Source: Tupaia tana
Taxonomy: Eukaryota; Chordata; Mammalia; Scandentia; Tupaiidae
Length of the DNA: 64,000 nt
Assembly: GCA_026018925.1 (NCBI GenBank)
Contig: JAKSZU010000007.1
Location: forward strand, 95,466,001-95,530,000
Direction: 5' to 3'
Shown here piece by piece: positions 11,487 to 21,699 of the stretch. How positions within the stretch are numbered: the first letter of the stretch is position 1; each line of letters opens with the position of its first letter. A program made the position numbers and the translations under genes. The notes under the pieces are model-generated. The model was not told where the DNA came from. It was given only the letters and a program-made list of their open reading frames with translations, and made no database searches.

Positions 11487-11815
11487 CGGCTGTTTATCCC
11501 GCTCCCTCGGGCTCGGCGCGCCCGCCCCGGCCCCCTCCCCCATCGCCGGGCCCCCTGCCCTCTCCTCCCCTCCCCTCCCCGCGGGCGGGCAATTCAAACC
11601 CGAAAGGGCGGGAAGGCGGCGCTCGGGGTTGGCGGGCGGGGGAACGCGCTGCCGCCAAAAAACCGCCGCGAGGGGGCGGGGCTGCTTGCGAGGGGGCGGG
11701 GCCTGCGCCGGTCGCCCCGCCTCTGCCCGCCCACGTTCCCCGCGCACGAGACGCGCGCCGCCGCCACCCACGAGTTCCCCCGGCTGCGCGCGCCGCCCCT
11801 CGCCCGCCCTCGACG

Positions 11816-11829
11816 GCTGCCATGGCAAC
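11816..11829. promoter_or_regulatory. One-mismatch RFX X-box in HMGN2 intron 1
   Basis: GCTGCCATGGCAAC fits GTNRCCNNRGYAAC except for the second base. A perfect version occurs in the second CpG island at 44951. Confidence 0.35.
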
Positions 11830-12174
11830 GGCGCCCGGCTCCGCCTCCGGAGGGTTTGTTTGCACCATCTGCAGCTGTTGCTGCTGCCTGGCGCGGTGGC
11901 GCGAGCTGCCCTGCCCGGCCTGGCTCTAGCGGAGCTCGCGCTTCGTGGGGCTGTAGGCCCAGGCCCCTCGTCCACCCTCGGGGTCGCGCTGTGCTCTTAA
12001 GCACATGAGTGCGCTCTAGGTTATTTGCATAGGAACCCGACCGGCTGAAAACGGACGGTTTGTGTGTGTCCTAGAAAGTTGTGTACAAATCCCTTAGTTT
12101 CTTTGTCCTTAGGGGTTTATTAGCTTAGGGAATCACTAAGAATTACCAAAGAAACCGTACTTTGTGTTTTATAG

Positions 12175-12219
12175 GCTGAAGGGGATGCTAAAGGAGATAA
12201 AGCCAAGGTGAAGGACGAA
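12175..12219 (+). CDS. HMGN2: HMGN2 coding exon 2
   Basis: Residues 6-20 (AEGDAKGDKAKVKDE). Acceptor TTTTATAG, donor GTAAGT. Confidence 0.97.
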
Positions 12220-12415
12220 GTAAGTATTGTTCCCTTGAAGGAGCCGTGTAAAGCCTGGGGAGTAGTAAGACCAGGGCATTCCTTTGTTGGTAATAAATTG
12301 GAACCCCGAAATAAGGTCTGGGCACTTCCTATAGTTAGAACATAATGGACCCCAAACCTTGTTTTTCTTAAGCAATTGATCTCTACTATTTCTAACTTTC
12401 TCGTTTTTTGAATAG

Positions 12416-12445
12416 CCACAGAGAAGATCTGCACGGTTGTCTGCA
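12416..12445 (+). CDS. HMGN2: HMGN2 coding exon 3 (nucleosome-binding core)
   Basis: Thirty bases coding PQRRSARLSA, which contains the invariant core that contacts the histone acidic patch. Acceptor TTGAATAG, donor GTAAGT. Confidence 0.97.
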
Positions 12446-12531
12446 GTAAGTACACATACTTTCAAGTTCTCATACTTATCCGTGAACTAAAGCATTAAGA
12501 AGAGATCTCATTTGCTCTCTGTCAATTACAG

Positions 12532-12720
12532 TTGGGGGCTGGTTTTGAATGGTCTGCTCTTCTTCGGACTCTGGTCTATTTAGAATTTGCTGGTTCTGAA
12601 ATTGTGATGGCTAGAGCCAAAGTGGGACCCTTCAGAATGTTACTTGAGCAGATTTCTGAAGGTAGAGCGTTCTCAGGAAGTCAGCCAGGAGAACTCGTAG
12701 AAGTAGAAACTTCCAAGTAG
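12532..12720 (+). other. HMGN2: Open frame in HMGN2 intron 3, possible cryptic exon
   Basis: After CTCTGTCAATTACAG an open frame of 62 codons begins at 12532 in the phase that would continue exon 3 (LGAGFEWSALLRTL..., stop TAG 12718-12720). A possible donor GAAG/GTAGAG at 12661 would define a 130-base exon, which shifts frame into exon 4. No similarity is recognised. It may instead be a conserved intronic element or chance. Confidence 0.3.
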
Positions 12721-12807
12721 TCGACACGGTCGTTTGGTTATGGGTAGTTTTCTTTCGTTCACTCCATTAATGCTCTCATTTACTTTCTCTTCCTGCCACC
12801 AAAAAAG

Positions 12808-12858
12808 AAACCTGCTCCTCCAAAGCCAGAGCCCAAGCCTAAAAAGGCCCCTGCAAAG
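12808..12858 (+). CDS. HMGN2: HMGN2 coding exon 4
   Basis: Residues 31-47, the KPAPPKPEPKPKKAPAK block. Acceptor CACCAAAAAAG (A-rich before AG), donor GTAAGT. Confidence 0.96.
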
Positions 12859-13295
12859 GTAAGTGGGGCTGGGAAACAGCAGTGCTGACGAAGGATTGGT
12901 CACGTTCTCAGTGAGGACTGGTCCTCAGTTCCCTATACTCAATGTGACTTGGGTAGTGAGTGTCATAAATTGTTTTTATCATGTCACTTATTTGTGGCAT
13001 TTGTAGCATTGGTTTCCTCCTGAAGAAGTACCGGCATCATTTTACAGGAAAGTGCATTTAAGTATTAAACACTTAAGTGTTTAAGTTGGCTTGGTATCGT
13101 TACCTAGATGTGAATTCTGGTTTACTGAAGGCTGTAGCAAACTCTAGGTAACTTAGCCTAGTTCCATGAGGCGTATCCATCCGTGAGGGTGTGTCTGTTT
13201 TTAGTAAGCAGATCTGCCTTGTACTGAATTTTCCAGACCATATCCTGGTAATAAGAAATAGGGGTAAAATGGCTGTGTTTTTTCCATACCTCTAG

Positions 13296-13433
<138 letters not shown>

Positions 13434-13829
13434 TAGTTACTAATCCCCAAAACTTGACAAATGGATGTTTTTCTTAACTGTGACACTCCAAGTGGGCTTT
13501 TCAGCCTAGAGTTGGTTTCTTCCCTGTTGACTTAAATCCTGGGTTCTTAGAGTTTCTGTTAAAGGGCCTTGTCATCCTGTTGTGGGTGGAGTTTCACATT
13601 TGTGCTGCACTAGAAGTCTTAAAAAACTGGAACCACCTTAGATCCTCAAATTCTGTTGTCTCCTTTTTCCCAGTTTTATGAGACCCAGAGGGGAGGAGAC
13701 TGACTGCTCTGGGCCTGAGTATCTTAAGTATCTGAGCCCTGAGCTTTGGCCTGGGAACAGAAGGGTGGACTATGAGCAAAGATAACTTGAGAAAATCTGT
13801 ATGTTGCATTAAATTCTTTTCTCTTTTAG

Positions 13830-13865
13830 GCACAGAAAGCTGAAGGTGCTGGAGATGCCAAGTGA
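13830..13865 (+). CDS. HMGN2: HMGN2 coding exon 6 and stop
   Basis: Residues 80-90 (AQKAEGAGDAK) then TGA (13863-13865). Acceptor TTCTCTTTTAG. Confidence 0.96.
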   Translation, partial: AQKAEGAGDAK

Positions 13866-14658
13866 AGTGTGTGCATTTTTGATAACTGTGTACTTCTGGT
13901 GACTGTACAGTTTGAAATACTATTTTTTATCAAGTTTTATAAAAATGCAGAATTTTGTTTTACCTTTTTTTTTTAAGCTATGTTGTTAGCACACAGAACA
14001 CTTCATTGTTGTTTTTTGGGGAAGGGGCATTTGTCACTAATAGAATGTCTCTGAAGCTGGATTGATTTGGACAACATCTTTCCCTTCTAGTGTTGAGAGC
14101 CTTCCTCTTGGCTCCCGAGAGGGATTCCCTGACACACAGCCACCTTGGCACAGATGCCTTGTGGTGTGGAAAACTTAACATTTGCTTTTATGTCCTCTCC
14201 CTCTCTGCCTTCAGCATAGACTTAACTCCCTTACACCAGAGACCTGTGGGGACCTGACCACAGGAAATTGGTTATGCCAGTGTGTCAGGCAGTCCGGACT
14301 TTCCAATGGCATTGAGAGGGCGTCCTTCAAAGGAGCAGCAGTTCCTTCTCTGTATTGTTGGATCTTCAGGTTGACATTCTGCCATTTTCATTTCCCGAAA
14401 GTCAGGGTCGGCTCGTGAAAAGTTGTTAAACAACATGCTAAATGTGAAATGTCAACCCTCACTCTAAACTTTCCCTGTTGAGAGCATCAAATGAAGACTT
14501 CACTGGGTTTTATAGTGGCTTTCTGATTTTGGTAGTCCATTGAAGAAGGGAGTTTGAAAGTTGTTGTATACTGTTAACGATTGTCTGCCCATGTCCTGCC
14601 TGAAATACCATGATTGTTTATGAAAAGTATCTTTAATAAAGCTGGATACAGTTTGGCT
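13866..14658 (+). other. HMGN2: HMGN2 3' UTR
   Basis: Runs from the stop codon to just past AATAAA. It is free of SINEs. Its U-rich first part (13920-13990) is typical of this gene's long 3' UTR. Confidence 0.85.
14635..14640 (+). terminator. HMGN2: HMGN2 poly(A) signal AATAAA
   Basis: CTTTAATAAAGCTGG followed by a GT-rich element (CAGTTTGGCTTGG). Cleavage is expected near 14655-14660. Confidence 0.9.
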
Positions 14659-14660
14659 TG

Positions 14661-16275
14661 GAATGCTGCCTCTTATCTTTTCCCGCAAGTGGGGGAACCT
14701 GCTTTCTCCCAAGTCTCTTGACAGGATGCGTTCAGAGGTGAGGTGTGGTGTGGTGGTTCCCCATGTGGCCACGTGATCTTTCGTGGACTTCTGGTCTCCA
14801 CAGCACGTGGTGGGTTGAGTCAGGCAGGGTCCCCGCTGGGAGCAGAGAAGTGGTGTCAGTGCTGGGCTGTGCGGCTTTCACATGCAGGTTTTTGGGTAGA
14901 TCTTAGGTTTTGGCCTGGTAGCTAATAACAAGGAGCTTCTCCACTTGTCTATATTTGCAATGTGTAAAATTTGGAAGTTAGCAGATTGAACCGTAGGCTG
15001 CGGCTAAGCAAGAGGGTGTAAGCAAGGCAGGCGATACTTCTAGGTAGACCTGCTGACGTGTCAGTAGGGACTTTCTGGTTGAGTTAGTTGGGGAAGAGCT
15101 TTGGAGGCCGAGCACGTTGTCTGCCAGAGTGTAGAACTTGCAGTGAATTCGTGTTTGCGATTTGCTTTCACAGACCACTCGGCTGTATTTTTATATTTTA
15201 AAGTATGTCAGAGACTGTGAACTTGTCTGTCAGAAAGGTGGAACTGGCAGTTAAAACTTGATAAGGTTGTGCTGCTACACCCATTCTGTAGATGAGGAAA
15301 CTCAGGTAAGACATGAGTTTAAAATTATGCACATAATGAGCAAGGAAGTTGGGATCAAGCCCCCAACTTTTCAGAATCATTTCAGATGTCTTAGAGTGGA
15401 TTTCCTGAGAGTGGAATCGCAGGTTGGTATTTGAGCAGAAGTTGCCGAATTCAAGAGAGCCGCAGTTGGGTTTCTTGACTGATAGCTGAGTTGGGCTGAG
15501 TAGAAGTCGTTGAGCCGGGGAGTATGCTAGCAGCTCTGCCGTGTGCTTTTCCTGTGGCTCAATCCCATGCTGTGAGGTGTGCGTTGCCTAGAGGCTTTGT
15601 TCCTTCTTAGTACTAGTTTTGTTGGTGCTTGCTGGTCCACTATACATTGCCCCAAATTATTGGGTTGTAGGAAAAGGGCATTTTTCTATGCAAAAATGTG
15701 TGTGACTTTCCTGGTGACCCAGTAGGATAATTAGGGAGAGCTCGGGTGTTTTCCGGGGTAATCTACTGATTTGACTGACTTGGGATCATAAGCGTACGGG
15801 GCCTCAAAAAAATGAGCAAACCTCAAATGCATGGTGAGGACCTTTGTCTAAGACGGCAGTGACGACTTGCTCAGTGGCAGCATTGTCCTGAACTGAAGCC
15901 TGGACGTGGTGAGATAATGTCACATGGACTTTCTTGGCCCTGTCTCAAAGTGCATTCTTAGCCATTATGGAAGAGTCACAGTAACCTGGATCAGGATACA
16001 TGGTGCTCTGTAAAAATAAACAATACACTCAAGTGGCTTCAACGGGAGGGAGTCCTGACATAGGTGGCTCAGAGGGCCCAGAGCCCTGGGATACCCAGCC
16101 CTCTGCCCCAGCAGTCCCTGCTGCACCTCTGTGTTGGTGCTACAGGCATCAAAGCGGTCTTTTCCCTTCTATTTAAGGATAACTAACTGTTTGCAAGAAG
16201 CCCCTCAGCAGCCTGTTTCATCGGAATTGAGTTGCTTACCCACTCACATAGCAAGAAGAAACTACAGGCTCCTCT
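14661..16275. other. HMGN2 downstream flank, no gene seen
   Basis: Mostly unique sequence. I see no exon, RNA gene or complete SINE. One MIR lies at 15255-15375. Confidence 0.6.
15255..15375 (-). mobile_element. MIR fragment
   Basis: Reverse core CATTCTGTAGATGAGGAAAC, then ACACATAATGAGCAAGG...GGGATCAAGCCC. Confidence 0.7.
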
Positions 16276-16502
16276 TAGACCGGTCAGGATTTTTTTGGTT
16301 TTTTTTTTGGTATGGAGAGAAGGGGAGGGGTGTCTGGACGGGTTCACACGGGACAGGAGAAAACCAGGGAAAGAGTGAGGCTTGAAGAATCGGAAAGGAA
16401 AATAAAGACACATTTTTGACAGAAGAGCAGAAAAGCAGGGAGCAGAGGGAACACAACGGCACTACAGCTGCCATCTTAGATTGGTAGACCAGTCAGGATT
16501 TT
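16276..16502 (-). pseudogene. Processed retrocopy fragment with TSDs
   Basis: The direct repeats TAGACCGGTCAGGATTTT (16276-16293) and TAGACCAGTCAGGATTTT (16485-16502) flank a 191-bp insert that starts with poly(T), i.e. poly(A) on the minus strand. On the minus strand the repeat starts AAAATCC preceded by TTT, the L1 endonuclease site TT/AAAA. The insert reads AAGATGGCAGCTGTAGTGCC near its 5' end, like the start of an mRNA (open frame MAAVVPLCSLCS...). The parent gene is not recognised. Confidence 0.65.
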
Positions 16503-16519
16503 AAAGAGGGTGGGAAAGA

Positions 16520-16738
16520 TGACAAGGGCCGTTTTATTGAGAGCATGTGTGCACTTAGAGAAAGCATCAAGTAGGAGGTGGTCTCACTGCAGTCCCTTCT
16601 CCCATTTCCCCATCCTGTCAGAATGTGGGGACCATTTGTACAAGCTCATGATCTTCAGCCGCTGAGCCAAGGTTCGAACCACTTGACTGGCCATGGAAGG
16701 CCCAGCTCCCTTACCACTTAGGCCACTGGTTGGCCTAC
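16520..16738 (-). mobile_element. SINE-M, diverged
   Basis: Ends with GGTTCGAACCACTTGACTGG and ACCACTTAGGCCACTGGTTG. First lineage SINE after the SINE-poor gene region. Confidence 0.75.
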
Positions 16739-16749
16739 CCGCTCTTCTG

Positions 16750-17235
16750 CTTTTTAAATTGAGAAAATGCACATGCCCTAAGATCCACTGTTAAAGCATC
16801 CAGTTAAGTGAGTTTTGGTCTAGCGACACAGCAACAATCACCTCTAAGTCCAGGATACTCACACCACCTCACAAAGTTGCCATATACCCATTAGCATTTG
16901 ACTCCCCAGTCCCTCCTACCTGCCCTGGAGTCTAACCCACCTTGTCTGTAGATGGGCTTATTGTGGACACTTTGGACGGAACCTATGGTCCTTTGTGACT
17001 GCTGCTTCCCTTAGCATTATTTCAGGTATTCACAGGATGCATGAGTTCCCATCCGTACGTCTGTGGGTGTAGCACGTTGCTTATCCCTCAGTTGGGCATC
17101 TGGGTTCACACTGAGTATTAGGAATAATACGCTATTAATATCTACAGGTTTTGTGTGGACCTGTGTTTTATTCTTTGAGCATATACCTAAGAGTGGAAGT
17201 GCTGAGTCATATGTCCACCAGCACTCTTCGATGGC
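16750..17235 (+). mobile_element. L1 3' UTR fragment
   Basis: Matches the old L1 3' end pattern: CATCCAGTTAAGTGAGTTTT, CAACAATCACC, CCCTGGAGTCTAACCCACC, CCTTAGCATTATTTCAGGTA, AGCATATACCTAAGAGTGGA, TGCTGAGTCATATGTCC. Confidence 0.75.
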
Positions 17236-17244
17236 TTCTAATTT

Positions 17245-17470
17245 TTAAAATATTTTGCTAGTGGGCACGTGAACTTGCCCGAGGGAGAAGAAAACACCCC
17301 TTAATGGGGCGTGGTCATGCCACAGTCCTTCCATCTCCCTCCTTGTGGGGTTTGGGCATACATACACGTGAGCCTGGCATGTTTCTCAAGCAGCCAGGTC
17401 TGGGCCTCAACTGCACGGTTGGCCATGTAGGATCTGACTGCCCTAACCACGAAGCTGCAGATCAGCCCCT
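17245..17470 (-). mobile_element. SINE-M, diverged
   Basis: GTGGGCACGTGAACTTGCCC, CACCCCTTAATGGGGCGTG, TTTCTCAAGCAGCCAGG, and a head ending CCTAACCACGAAGCTGCAG. Confidence 0.75.
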
Positions 17471-17489
17471 GCCTTCTGTGGTAGAACAC

Positions 17490-17665
17490 TGCACGTGAGG
17501 TACGAGAGGAACGAAGCGTCTGGTCTTGCTGCAGTCCCCTTCCTGCAGTCCTTGCTGTTGGACTTCCCCATGTGCCTGGCATGTTTGAGGCTGACTGGGC
17601 CAGGATTCAAACCAGTCACCATGTGGGTCTGGCCTCTTAAGAGCAGCACACGGCTGTGCTTTGGA
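17490..17665 (-). mobile_element. SINE-M relic
   Basis: Weak body (CTTGCTGCAGTCCCCTTCCT), CATGTGCCTGGCATGTTTG, and the head complement GGATTCAAACCAGTCACCAT. Confidence 0.55.
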
Positions 17666-17724
17666 GCCAGCCCTAAGGTTCCAGTTTCTCTCCATAAGTT
17701 TCCATTTGTTTTGGGGGTGAGTTT

Positions 17725-17822
17725 ACATAAACAGGGTCTTACTGTTCACTGGCCAAGAGGTCTCTATCCTAGCTGGGCCTCCTGAGCAGGTGGGGCTACA
17801 TCTGCACACCACACTGGGCTTG
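17725..17822 (-). mobile_element. 7SL-RNA-like monomer, old
   Basis: Reverse-strand Alu-type landmarks: AACAGGGTCTTACTGTTCAC, then GGCCTCCTGAGCAGGTGGGG and ACATCTGCACACCACACTGG. Only a monomer is present. Confidence 0.5.
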
Positions 17823-17898
17823 GAGGGCTGCGATTCCAACCTGGGCCTCCCACTGCCTGCTGAACAGCGCGTGCAGGGTAGCTGGGCCTGCCCCTTTT

Positions 17899-18106
17899 AC
17901 TTCTTTTTTTTTTTATTTGCTGTAAGAACGTGTGTGCAGGCCAGAGGGAAAGTGAGAAAGCACCCCCCCGACCCCCAGAGGACACAGCCATAGTACAGTC
18001 TCTTTTCATCCTTGGGACGGGTATGCATGCACACACCCAGTAGATTTTCCAAGCGGACTGGTCCTGGACTCAAACCAGCGAGTTGGCCATGTGGGATCCA
18101 GCCCCC
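17899..18106 (-). mobile_element. SINE-M
   Basis: Poly(T), ATTTGCTGTAAGAACGTGTG, AAAGTGAGAAAGCACCCCCC, then a head complement ending GTGGGATCCAGCCCCC. Confidence 0.8.
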
Positions 18107-18109
18107 CAA

Positions 18110-18305
18110 TGCTCGACTGCATGGTTCGGGTTCTGAACCTGGCAGCTTGAGAAGCCAGGGAGGTGTGCATGTGTTCCCAAGATCTCAAAAGGAGGGGAAA
18201 ATGGAGAAGGGCTTGCAGCATGACCATGCCCCCGTGGCAGGTGGTGTCTCCCTTTTCCTGTTTCTCTGGTAAACACACATGCCCTGTAGCCAATTTTAAG
18301 AAAAT
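18110..18305 (+). mobile_element. SINE-M, 5' truncated
   Basis: Starts within the head (CTCGACTGCATGGTTCGGG) and ends CATGCCCTGTAGCCAATTTT. It abuts the preceding minus copy. Confidence 0.8.
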
Positions 18306-18327
18306 TTAAATGGAAAAGAAAAGTGTT

Positions 18328-18515
18328 TTTTAATTTAGTCATGGCAGAGCACACGCACAAGAGGAGCGTTTCCACAGGACTTGGTCAGAGTGGTCCCCTT
18401 ACATCCTCCGCCTGCTAGGTTCTGGGCGCTCGCGTGTGCCTGGTGTGTTCCAGGCTGGCTGGTCTGGGGATTGGAACTCAGTTTCCATGTGGAATCCAGC
18501 TGCTGAAGCAGCTCA
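18328..18515 (-). mobile_element. SINE-M relic
   Basis: TCATGGCAGAGCACACGCAC ... GGATTGGAACTCAGTTTCCA ... CCAGCTGCTGAAGCAGCTC. Confidence 0.65.
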
Positions 18516-18544
18516 TTAGCACGGAGCCTGCATATATATATGCA

Positions 18545-18755
18545 TTTTATTATTTATTTTAGTTTTTGTCTTAGGGTGGGTGTGCTTGAGAGACAGTGAG
18601 AGGGAAAGTGAGAAATCACCCCCGGGGGAAGGCCACGCCATGACCCCTTCTCCATTTTCCTTCGGGCACACCCTCCTGGTTTTCAAGCCACTGGACTTGA
18701 GCCACGCAGCTGGCCATGTGGGCTCCAACACCTTCACCATGCCACCAACTACCCC
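18545..18755 (-). mobile_element. SINE-M
   Basis: TTTTTGTCTTAGGGTGGGTG, AGTGAGAAATCACCCCCGGG, TTTTCAAGCCACTGGACTTG. Confidence 0.85.
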
Positions 18756-18769
18756 TCCCTTTTCTTTCT

Positions 18770-18990
18770 TATTTTACTAAAGGACATATGCACTTGCCAG
18801 AGGCAGAGAGAGAATGAGAAATTGCCCCCCAGAGGGAATGGCCATGTGCAATCCCTTCTCATCTCCCCTCAGGATTTTTGGTTGGCGTGCTCGCACACTT
18901 GCCTGTTTTTCAAGCCGCTGGGTCCAGGACTTGAAAATTTGCCCATGTGGTATCCGGCCACCTTAACCTCCACACCACCTGCTGGTCCAG
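18770..18990 (-). mobile_element. SINE-M
   Basis: AAGGACATATGCACTTGCC, AATTGCCCCCCAGAGGGAAT, TCAAGCCGCTGGGTCCAGGA, ending CACCACCTGCTGGTCC. Confidence 0.85.
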
Positions 18991-19009
18991 TCTTTTTAAT
19001 ATAACCACA

Positions 19010-19137
19010 TCTGGTGGGCGGCATGATGGCTCAGGTGCTGGACTCTCACATTGCTGACCGTGGTTCCAGTCCTGGGCCTGGTGCTTGGTTTCTCACTTTC
19101 CTTCTCTATCTCTTGCTTTCTGGTCAAATTAGGAAAA

Positions 19138-19168
<31 letters not shown>

Positions 19169-19182
19169 ATGAATGAATGAAT
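19010..19182 (+). mobile_element. SINE-S with (AAAT)n tail
   Basis: Head GGTGGGCGGCATGATGGCTC, GGTTCCAGTCC, GGTCAAATTAGG, then about 12 AAAT/GAAT units. Confidence 0.85.
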
Positions 19183-19211
19183 GCTTTTTTTTTTTCATTT
19201 TTAAAACTATA

Positions 19212-19468
19212 ACCACATAAATATATACTATTTGTCTTCTTTATTTTTTGTCCTAGGGCATGTGTGCTCACTAGAGAGAGAGAAGAATAGTGAGAAATCA
19301 CCCCCTCCAGGGGGTGGCCATGCCAAAATTCTCCCAATCTCCTGGGGTTTGGGGCCCACGCACATGCCCGTTGGTGAGGTTTTCAAGCCACCAGGTTTGA
19401 GACTCAAACCATGGTCAGCCAGATGGGAGTCCAGGGCCTTCACCACCACACCATCTGCTTGCCTCCCC
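19212..19468 (-). mobile_element. SINE-M
   Basis: TTGTCCTAGGGCATGTGTGC ... CACCCCCTCCAGGGGGTGG ... TTTCAAGCCACCAGGTTTG. Confidence 0.85.
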
Positions 19469-19499
19469 CCCTCCTTTTTTTTTGGTAAGTATTATTTAG

Positions 19500-19655
19500 G
19501 GGGACCAGCAGGTGGCAGGGTGGTTAAGGGTGCTGGACTCGCACATGGCCAACTGCTGTTCGAGTCCCAGACCTGGCAGCTTGCTTTCTCACTCTCACTC
19601 TCTTGCTCTTTCCCTCCTGGTCAAATTAAAATAAACAAAGTTAAATAAAATAATA
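19500..19655 (+). mobile_element. SINE-S
   Basis: GGGACCAGCAGGTGGCAGGG, TGTTCGAGTCC, TCCTGGTCAAATTAAAATAA. Confidence 0.9.
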
Positions 19656-19904
19656 TTTTTTTTTTTTTTGAAGAGGTTTTTGCTATAGGGTGCATGAGCT
19701 CACCAAACAGAGAGAGACAGAAAGCGAGAAATCACCCCCCAGGGGGATGGCCACGCTGCAATCCCTTCTCCTCCATTCTCCTTGGGATCTTGGGCACCCA
19801 TGCACACGCGCCCGGCGTGAGTTTAAGCCACCAGGTCTGGGACGCGAACCACGGTCTACTACGTGGGAGTCCAGCGACATAGCCACTACGCTAAGTCCCA
19901 AAAT
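19656..19904 (-). mobile_element. SINE-L
   Basis: GGTTTTTGCTATAGGGTGC, AAATCACCCCCCAGGGGGAT, CCCGGCGTGAGTTTAAGCC. The head ends ACGCTAAGTCCC. Confidence 0.9.
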
Positions 19905-19925
19905 AATTCTTAAAAAAAAATTATT

Positions 19926-20156
19926 TAGGGGGAACCAGCAGTTAGCATGGCTATGTCGCTGGACTCCCACGTAGTCGACCGCGGTTCGCGTCTCGGACCC
20001 GGTGGCTTACAACTCACGCCGGGTGCGTGTGCGTGCGTGCCCAAGATCCCGAGAGGAGAATGGAGGAGAAGGGATTGCGGCGTGACCATCCCCCCTGGGG
20101 GGTGAATATCTCTCTCTGTCTGTCTGGCGAACGCGCCCTATAGCAAAAAAACCTCT

Positions 20157-20188
<32 letters not shown>
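19926..20188 (+). mobile_element. SINE-L
   Basis: Complete copy with CpGs kept, CCGCGGTTCGCGTCTCGG, CCCCCCTGGGGGG and about 30 A at the end. Confidence 0.95.
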
Positions 20189-20189
<1 letters not shown>

Positions 20190-20191
20190 AT

Positions 20192-20382
20192 TTAGGGACT
20201 ACGAGGTGGCATAATGGTTATATTACTGGACTCGCATCGCTGACTGTGGTGCGAGTCCCAGACTTAGAGGCTTGAAACTCACACTGGGCATGTGTACATG
20301 GGTGCCCAAAATCCCTAAAGAAGAATGGAGGAAAAGGGATTGCGGCAAGCACACGTGCCCTATAGCAAAAGCTCTTAAAAAT
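20192..20382 (+). mobile_element. SINE-L with internal deletion
   Basis: Head GGGACTACGAGGTGGCATAA; the C/G hairpin and CT tract are lost, so GGGATTGCGGCAAGCACAC joins directly to the tail. Confidence 0.8.
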
Positions 20383-20545
20383 AGGACCAGCAGGTAGCAT
20401 GGTTAAGGGCACTGGACTCCTTCGTGGCTAACCATGGTTCAAGTCCTGGACCTGGCAGCTTGCTTCCTTGCTTTCTCTTGGTCTTGCTCTGTCCCTCTCT
20501 GGTCAAACTTAAGTAAATGAAGTTAAAATGACTCTTTAAAAAAAT
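20383..20545 (+). mobile_element. SINE-S
   Basis: AGGACCAGCAGGTAGCATGG through TCTGGTCAAACTTAAGTAAA. Confidence 0.85.
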
Positions 20546-20561
20546 TAAAAAGTTATTTAGT

Positions 20562-20705
20562 TTTATTATTTTATTTTAATTTGCTATAGGATATGTGTGC
20601 TCTCCAGAGAGAGGTTTCCCGGACCTGGCAACTTGCTTTCTCACTTTCTTTCTCCCTCCACTACCCCTCTGTCTCTCTCTGGTCAAATTAAAATAAAAAA
20701 TGTTA
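20562..20705. mobile_element. Two SINE fragments in opposite orientation
   Basis: 20562-20617 is a minus long-SINE tail (TTTGCTATAGGATATGTGTG, CCAGAGAGAGG). 20618-20705 is a plus SINE-S lacking its head (CCCGGACCTGGCAACTTGC to GGTCAAATTAAAATAAAAAA). Confidence 0.7.
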
Positions 20706-20728
20706 TTTAATTTTATTTATAAAGTTAA

Positions 20729-20925
20729 ATAGGGGCTAGCAGGTGGCATAGTGGTTAAGGGTGCTGGATTCCCACATGGCCAACCATGATTCAAGTCCCA
20801 GACCTGGCGGCTTGCTTTCTCACTTTCTCTCTCTCTCTCTCTCTGTCTCTCTCTGGTCAAATAAATATAAATAAATAAATAAATAAATACAGTTAAAATA
20901 AAAAATAATTATTTAAAAAAGTTAA
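20729..20925 (+). mobile_element. SINE-S
   Basis: GGGGCTAGCAGGTGGCATAG, a long (CT)n, CTGGTCAAATAAATATAAAT and an AAAT tail. Confidence 0.9.
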
Positions 20926-21034
20926 AGTTTTTAAAAACCCAGCATACTATACATTTCTCTACTTGCTCATTAGCATCTACTCTGGAGATGTGAAGACTCT
21001 ACAGTCCTTTTACAGCATGTAAGACACTGGATAT

Positions 21035-21308
21035 AGGGACCAGCAGTTAGCGTAATGCCTATGTTGCTGGACTCCCACGTAGTCGACCGCGGTTCGCGTC
21101 CCAGATCCGGTGGCTTAAAACTCACGCCGGGCGCATGTGCGTGCATGCCCAAGATCCCGAGAGGAGAATGGAGGAGAAGGGATTGCGGCGTGGTCATCCC
21201 CCTGGCGGTGATTTCTCGCTTTCTGTCTCTCTGTCTCTGTCTCTGTCTGGTGAGTGCACATGCCCTATAGCAAAAACCTCTCCAAAAAAAAAAAAAAAAA
21301 AAAAAAAA
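21035..21308 (+). mobile_element. SINE-L, young, 14-bp TSD
   Basis: Perfect TSD AAGACACTGGATAT at 21021-21034 and 21309-21322. The head, hairpin and poly(A) (about 29) are intact. Confidence 0.95.
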
Positions 21309-21394
21309 AAGACACTGGATATGTGTGGCCTTATTTCAGTCGTTCTGCTTTATGCTACAGTTCCTTATGTTCCAAGTCTTGTATATATAGTTCT

Positions 21395-21636
21395 TATTTA
21401 TGTATTTACTTTTTGCCAGAGAATGCATGGACTTGCGAGAGAGGGAGAGAGAGGAGAAAGCACCCTGTGGGAATGGTCATGCCACATTTTCCCTCCTCCA
21501 GCTCCCTCCTTTCAGGATCTTGGGCACACATACACATGTGCCTGGCGTTTCTCAAACTGCCGGGTCTGGGACCTGAACTCCATTATTGACCACGTGGGAT
21601 CCAGCTGCTCCAACCACCAGGCCACGGAGCCAGCCC
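21395..21636 (-). mobile_element. SINE-M
   Basis: TTTTTGCCAGAGAATGCATG, GGAGAAAGCACCCTGTGGGA, TTTCTCAAACTGCCGGGTCT, ending CAGGCCACGGAGCCAGCCCC. Confidence 0.8.
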
Positions 21637-21699
21637 CCAAACCAGTGTTCTGACTTTAAGTATCATCTAGCTGATGACGACAAATTAAAGTTTTATCTC

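Larger units (their letters stand above)
10190..11960. promoter_or_regulatory. HMGN2: CpG island at HMGN2 5' end
   Basis: Dense CpG and GC-rich sequence spans the intergenic gap, first exon and most of intron 1, with GC boxes such as AGGGGGCGGGGC at 11671 and 11691. It is free of interspersed repeats. Long GC-rich open frames on both strands here are compositional. Confidence 0.9.

Noticed and set aside
11145..12008. Long open frames on both strands over HMGN2 exon 1 and intron 1
   Set aside because: They lie in a CpG island where stop codons are rare, overlap on both strands, ignore the clear HMGN2 splice donor at 11256, and are mostly Ala/Pro/Arg/Gly.
14715..14790. SINE-head-like GGTGTGGTGTGGTGGTTCCC downstream of HMGN2
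   Set aside because: No A/B box spacing, body or tail follows, so chance similarity is more likely.
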